Made by a program: the position numbers and the translations under genes
The notes under the pieces: model-generated
The model's database searches: none
What the model was told of the DNA's origin: nothing
Seen by the model: the letters and a program-made list of their open reading frames with translations, nothing else
From: Natronorubrum texcoconense
GTDB taxonomy: Archaea > Halobacteriota > Halobacteria > Halobacteriales > Natrialbaceae
Reading direction: 5' to 3'
Assembly (NCBI RefSeq): GCF_900100335.1
Contig: NZ_FNFE01000001.1
Span: 372,001 to 436,000, forward strand
Length of the DNA stretch: 64,000 nt
Shown: piece by piece, positions 59,560 through 64,000 of the stretch
Layout: every line of letters starts with the position of its first letter
How positions within the stretch are numbered: the first letter of the stretch is position 1

Positions 59560-60533
59560 GAGCCGACCGAGTCGTCAGCACCGAGCCGGTGACCGACGAC
59601 CGCGCCGTCAGTACCGTCCTCGACATCGCGCTGGCGCTGTTGTTGATCACGGCGAGCGTGCTCGTGATCGGGCTCTACCTCACCGACGACGAGGACGATC
59701 TCGAGGTCGATCGAGCCGATCACACCGCCGAAACCATAAGCGGGTCGACCGTCTCGGTCGTCTACGACGTCGAGAACGTGACGAACAGCAGTCACTACGA
59801 CGAACCCGAGGGGATCGAGAGCTACGAGCGAACGACGTACGGCCCGGCGGTCGGCACGATCGCCGAAGCGGCGGTCGTGAACGCGAAATTCGGCGGAGAG
59901 CAGTTGGTTCTGTACGCCGACTCGTTCGGCGAGAGCGTCGCCGCACACGTCGAGAGCCGCCTCGTCGGGGCCAATCACCAGGTCTACGTCACCGCTACCT
60001 GGCAGCCCTACGACGAGGCGTCGATCCACGGCAACACCACCGTCGGTAGCCAACCGCCGGTGACCGACGACATCAGTGCCGTCACGATGACAGCAGACAG
60101 CGGCATGCCAACCGTCGACGACGGCGCGTTGGCCGACGCCTACGCCAACGAGGGTGCCGACGAGGCCGCCGAACTGATAGCGGAGTCGATCGTCGAGGGC
60201 TACTTCCCCACCGAGCGATCGCAACTGGCCCTCGAGCGCCAGAACCTCGATCGGGCCCTCAAGTCCACGCACTACCTTCAGATGTCCGAGATCGTCGGGG
60301 CCGATCTCGACCGGGACGAGGCCCCGTTGGCTCGATCCGAGGCACGGGCCGACGACGCCAACGAGGAACTGGTCGACGGTCTCGCCGGCCTGATCGCCGA
60401 CGATCTCGAGTCGGGCCAGACCGGCGATTACCTCGACGAGATCGGTGATGACGAGAACGAACTGGAAGCGTACTTCGACGAGACAGTCTCGCCGGGAACC
60501 GTCGAACTGACCGTTTATACGTGGAACCCATGA
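59556..60533 (+). CDS. Pilin-like protein, gene 3 of operon
   Basis: A 325-residue protein from GTG 59556, sharing GTGA with the stop of gene 2; GAGGTG seven bases upstream is the ribosome site. The N-terminal DDRAVSTVLDIALALLLITA resembles the DDRAVSPV...hydrophobic segment of haloarchaeal type IV pilins, so PibD processing is plausible. The exterior domain is acidic and helical in its second half (LALERQNLDRALKSTHYLQM). It overlaps gene 4 by four bases (ATGA). The role is probably pilus- or secretion-related. Confidence 0.75.
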   Translation: MRADRVVSTEPVTDDRAVSTVLDIALALLLITASVLVIGLYLTDDEDDLEVDRADHTAETISGSTVSVVYDVENVTNSSHYDEPEGIESYERTTYGPAVGTIAEAAVVNAKFGGEQLVLYADSFGESVAAHVESRLVGANHQVYVTATWQPYDEASIHGNTTVGSQPPVTDDISAVTMTADSGMPTVDDGALADAYANEGADEAAELIAESIVEGYFPTERSQLALERQNLDRALKSTHYLQMSEIVGADLDRDEAPLARSEARADDANEELVDGLAGLIADDLESGQTGDYLDEIGDDENELEAYFDETVSPGTVELTVYTWNP

Positions 60534-63500
60534 CACGACACCGACCGCACACCATCTCGATCGACGACCGAGCACGAGTGCCGTTCGCGATCATCGGCGT
60601 TCTGATGCTCGTCAGCAGCATCATGATCGTGGGCGTACTCGAGTCGCGCGATACGCCCGAAACGAACGTCGATCAGACGCTCGCGATGGAACAGACCGAA
60701 TCGGCAGCCCAGAACGAACTCCGCGGTGCGGTCGTCGACGCAACCCACCAGGCTGCAGCCCAGCCGGTGACGACGTCCGAGTTGGAGGCTCTCGACGGCG
60801 ATCCGGACGACGTGTTCGAGACGTATCTCAAACTGCTGATCCATCTGCGTGCGGAACAGGCGCTACCGAACGCGGGCCAGACGATCGGCGACGCCGAAAC
60901 GACAGTGTCCATCGACGGCCTCTCAGCCAATCCCAACACCGCGGTCGGCGATGCCGACGACAGCGTCGACATCGCCCACCCCGATACCGGTTCGATCGAG
61001 GTCGCGCTCGAGGAGGTGACGATCACGCTCGAGGACGACGATCGAGTCATCAGCGAGCGGACGCTCGAGGAACTTACCGTCACCGTCGGCACGCCGATCT
61101 TCGAGCTACAGGAGAAGACCCAGGAGTTCAACGAGAGCCTCAATGAGGGCTTCTTCGAAGGAAGTCCGTCCGATCTCGACAATTTCGCTCACAAGACGGC
61201 CGTGCGTCTCTACCCGATGGCGTACTTCAAGTCGGTTATCAATCGCCTGGATTCAGGTACCGGGGATGAACGGAATCCATGGACGTTCGACGAAATCCTC
61301 AAACACGATCACACGGAAGTCATGGCGAACGACGCCATCTTCGGCGTCCAGAAAGAGGTGTTCGGCGACGATGCCGTCGATCCGTACGCCGACCGCGTGA
61401 TGCGTCCTGCGTGGGCGTGTTTCGCCGCAGACATGATCGACGAGATGGTCGGCGACGATGACGACGAAGACGAGTCGTTCGGGGCGGCGGTCTCTGTCTC
61501 AACGGGAAGCGGTGCAACCGTCTCAGTTGACGGAGAGAACCGGGGAACGACGGACGCCTCCGGCGACGTCTCGTTCGAACTGGACGAGCCGGGGTGGTAC
61601 GACGTCGTGGTCGTGAAAGACGATCACGAGCGCCTCGAGCAGAGTGTGGAGTTCGACGAGACGGACAACCGGACGACGGTCAGTCTCACCCAGTCGACGG
61701 ACCGTTCGATCGATATCTACAGTCCGACGGGGGAGCCGATCGAAGACGCTGATGTCCACCTCTGGACGGACGACGGACTCGTCTACGAGGAGGGCGTCGA
61801 CGGATCGTTCGCCCTCGACGACGGACAGACGGAGTTCACCCTCGAGATCTTCGCCGAGGGCTACGAGGACTACTCGGAGATGGTCGAGGTCGACCTATCA
61901 CGTTCCGTGATACTTACGCCGGAAGATGACGCGGCGCTCGACGAGCTCGAAGCGGACGCGGGGATATTCGATCACCTCGACGATCCAGATATCCAGGAGA
62001 GCATCTGTGATGACTACCGGGACTATATCTTCGGTGACAAAGACGGTGACCTCCCCGATGCGCCGTCGTTAGCCGAGATCATCGATACCATGTTCGGCGA
62101 TATGGATCCGCTGACTGCGGAAGAGGAGGTCACGCCGAACGATATGGCGGATATCGCATACTACGAGCTGATCGGTGTCGACTTGCTGACCGACGAACTG
62201 GGCGAACTTCCCGGCGAAATGAACCCTGGCGAGATCGACGGCAGCGAGTCGCCGATCGGGTACGACGAGAGCTTCCCCGGGAGTTCCATGGAGGACGAGT
62301 ATATCGATAGGATATACGATGTCGACGTCGAGCGAACGACGAGTACGTCGTCCTGGTCGCTTCCGACGGATCGGAGCGGGGCACCGGAGAACTACTCGTA
62401 CGAGTATTCGGAGTACAGTTCCGGTGGACTCGAGGACGTCGACGTTTCGTTGTCCCAAGACTGGCAAACTACTCAGGGCGAGTACTCCGATCGTGATATC
62501 CACAGTCTCGACATCGACGTCGAGTTCGAGTATCGGGAGCGATCGGTCTTCGAAAATAGCACGGAAAACGGGAGTGACACGATATACATCCCCCGATCCC
62601 CAGAAACGCAAACGGTCTCGCTCAGTGTCGATATCGACGCCGATCTCGTGGACGATCTCGAGGTTCCCGAGAGTCGGATCCACGACGATTTCGAAGCGGG
62701 AGAGGGGTACGACGACCGTGGCGCTATTGCCGGACTTTCGGACCCCGATAACTTCGAACCCGTCGTCGTCGATTCACTCGAGGCGTTGCTCAACGTCGGC
62801 TCGCTCGATTCGGGAGACGATCTCGAAGACCAGATCCAAGCCGAAATCAACGATTCGATATCGGTCACACACATTCCGGATTCCGACGACTCTCCCGAGG
62901 ACGAGGTCGAGAGCACGATCGAAAGCTCGATCAACGGTGCCAGTTTGACGAGCTACGACTTCAGTGATCTCGAGGGCGGATCCGATCTCGACACGGACGA
63001 ACTCGAGACGTGGCTGAAAGACGACCTCTACGAGATAAACGCGCTCGTCAAGAAAGACGTTGAGCCGGTTACAGCTGAACGAGTCGACTTCCTGCGTGGC
63101 GACTCTCCGTTCAGGGAGTTGGAAGAAAACGTCGCAGCGTTCGAAGACGAGACCATGTCGACGGGGTCGTACGACAACGTACCGGACCTGATTCGAATGG
63201 AGGTTCGGCAGGCCTACTTCGACATACTCACCGATCGAATGGCGGAGATGGCCGAGTTCCACGAGGAGACGGTCGAGGACGTCGACGACGCGATGTCCAG
63301 CGGTGATGGGGCACTCGACGACTCTCTCGGGTTCATTCAGGATATCTTCGCCGGCGACGTCGAGGAGCGGAGCGGCCATCTCGAGGGCTCTGAGCTCATG
63401 GAGGAGATGGAGTTCGAAGTCTCCGGGTCGCCGACGTACATGGATCTCGAGACGGTCGACGATACTGAAGTGCCGTCGGTTCGTCCGCCGGGCTCTACGG

Positions 63501-64000
63501 TGATGGATAACGACGTCGCCGGCGAACACGCGGCGCTCGGAGCCGAATACAACCAGCGGCTTCCGACACCTGGGCTGCCGCTGATTCCGTGGCCACCGGC
63601 GCTGTACGTCTTGCAACTCAACAGCTACAATCTCGATCTCGAGGGCGAGTACTCTCGATTCGAGGTTAGTTCAACGGCGGGTGATCCGGCCGACGGCGAG
63701 AGTACGACGTACGTTCGCGATCGAATGGATGTCGAGATCGATCTTGGAAACGGTAACGAGCGGAAAATCGGCGAGGTCGAACCGATCGAGTTCGACACCT
63801 CTCTCGAGATTGTGATTATCATGCCCGGGCTCATGCCGATGCAAACAGGTGCACCGCCGAATACCGGTGATCCATCGTTTGCAGATCCTGATGAAATCGG
63901 GTTCAGTGAGTTATTGGGAGCGATCGAGGATGCTCTCGATGAAGACGAGGCAGCAGCGCTGGGTCCATCCGAAGACAGTACCGAATACGATGATATAGGG
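60530..64000 (+). CDS. Giant pilin-like surface protein, gene 4 of operon (cut by window edge)
   Basis: The frame from ATG 60530 is open to the last base: at least 1157 residues without a stop. N-terminus ISIDDRARVPFAIIGVLMLV mirrors the pilin-like start of gene 3, giving one membrane anchor (about residues 15-35). Two Ig-like or carboxypeptidase-regulatory beta units follow: about 318-370 (GATVSVDGENRGTTDASGDV) and 392-450 (DIYSPTGEPIEDADVHLW). Beyond lie long acidic regions with helical segments. The size is extreme for a pilin, so it could be a scaffold or adhesin exposed outside the cell. Neither C-terminus nor downstream genes are visible. Confidence 0.8.
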   Translation, partial: MTRHRPHTISIDDRARVPFAIIGVLMLVSSIMIVGVLESRDTPETNVDQTLAMEQTESAAQNELRGAVVDATHQAAAQPVTTSELEALDGDPDDVFETYLKLLIHLRAEQALPNAGQTIGDAETTVSIDGLSANPNTAVGDADDSVDIAHPDTGSIEVALEEVTITLEDDDRVISERTLEELTVTVGTPIFELQEKTQEFNESLNEGFFEGSPSDLDNFAHKTAVRLYPMAYFKSVINRLDSGTGDERNPWTFDEILKHDHTEVMANDAIFGVQKEVFGDDAVDPYADRVMRPAWACFAADMIDEMVGDDDDEDESFGAAVSVSTGSGATVSVDGENRGTTDASGDVSFELDEPGWYDVVVVKDDHERLEQSVEFDETDNRTTVSLTQSTDRSIDIYSPTGEPIEDADVHLWTDDGLVYEEGVDGSFALDDGQTEFTLEIFAEGYEDYSEMVEVDLSRSVILTPEDDAALDELEADAGIFDHLDDPDIQESICDDYRDYIFGDKDGDLPDAPSLAEIIDTMFGDMDPLTAEEEVTPNDMADIAYYELIGVDLLTDELGELPGEMNPGEIDGSESPIGYDESFPGSSMEDEYIDRIYDVDVERTTSTSSWSLPTDRSGAPENYSYEYSEYSSGGLEDVDVSLSQDWQTTQGEYSDRDIHSLDIDVEFEYRERSVFENSTENGSDTIYIPRSPETQTVSLSVDIDADLVDDLEVPESRIHDDFEAGEGYDDRGAIAGLSDPDNFEPVVVDSLEALLNVGSLDSGDDLEDQIQAEINDSISVTHIPDSDDSPEDEVESTIESSINGASLTSYDFSDLEGGSDLDTDELETWLKDDLYEINALVKKDVEPVTAERVDFLRGDSPFRELEENVAAFEDETMSTGSYDNVPDLIRMEVRQAYFDILTDRMAEMAEFHEETVEDVDDAMSSGDGALDDSLGFIQDIFAGDVEERSGHLEGSELMEEMEFEVSGSPTYMDLETVDDTEVPSVRPPGSTVMDNDVAGEHAALGAEYNQRLPTPGLPLIPWPPALYVLQLNSYNLDLEGEYSRFEVSSTAGDPADGESTTYVRDRMDVEIDLGNGNERKIGEVEPIEFDTSLEIVIIMPGLMPMQTGAPPNTGDPSFADPDEIGFSELLGAIEDALDEDEAAALGPSEDSTEYDDIG

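Noticed and set aside
59340-60575. 411-residue open frame on the minus strand
   Set aside because: Antisense to pilin-like genes 2 and 3, whose overlaps, ribosome sites and signal-like N-termini are convincing.
62774-63616. 280-residue open frame on the minus strand
   Set aside because: Antisense to the giant surface protein, whose forward frame stays open for more than 3.4 kb.

Overview
The window is from a haloarchaeon (class Halobacteria). The evidence is the high G+C sequence rich in CTCGAG, strongly acidic proteins, leaderless ATG or GTG starts with a TATA box about 23-30 bases upstream, archaeal aIF2-beta and aIF1A, a tRNA-Tyr with the archaeal C1-G72 pair, an FtsZ2/CdrS/CdrL locus and bacterioruberin genes. 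I infer family Natrialbaceae from general appearance only. There are no rRNA genes, CRISPR arrays or intact insertion sequences.

Layout. 1-2147: fatty-acid activation and beta-oxidation (acyl-CoA dehydrogenase, cut by the window edge, and acyl-CoA ligase). 2302-6371: two tandem CPA2 cation/proton antiporter genes with TrkA-like domains, flanked by two related hairpin-rich repeats. 6508-15787: R2-like oxidase, a lone 2-oxoacid dehydrogenase E1-alpha divergent from a second acyl-CoA synthetase, two universal stress proteins, an SDR, and a membrane-anchored spermidine-synthase-like protein. 15838-25085: CobW GTPase, ArsA-like ATPase with a small partner, CstA, YchF GTPase, cold-shock protein and endonuclease IV. 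25132-33972: unknown membrane proteins, a methyltransferase, an ABC exporter, an alpha/beta hydrolase, a degenerate Nudix protein and the tRNA thiolase NcsA.

34072-39333: sugar nucleotidyltransferase, then the cell-division locus cdrL-cdrS-ftsZ2 on the minus strand, tRNA-Tyr and aIF2-beta. cdrS (59 residues) is short and easily missed. The 195-base cdrL-cdrS gap carries five copies of GTAAGAC, two of them in an 18-bp inverted repeat next to a candidate TATA box.

39961-46032: a near-complete cobinamide salvage and nucleotide-loop operon (HAD phosphatase, cbiB, cobS, cobY, cobT, cobD, cbiZ), with most genes overlapping. 46091-51263: small proteins, a Tat-exported amidohydrolase, a fumarylacetoacetase-family enzyme, a halocyanin remnant, a cysteine-cluster protein, aIF1A and an SDR.

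51438-57915: the C50 carotenoid region. crtD-lyeJ-cruF lie on the plus strand, and a Bat-type sensor/regulator followed by crtB lies on the minus strand. 58050-64000: a tightly overlapping four-gene operon of single-anchor surface proteins. Three have pilin-like N-termini, and the last is at least 1157 residues and runs off the window. This is the best candidate here for an undescribed system, possibly a pilus or secretion apparatus.
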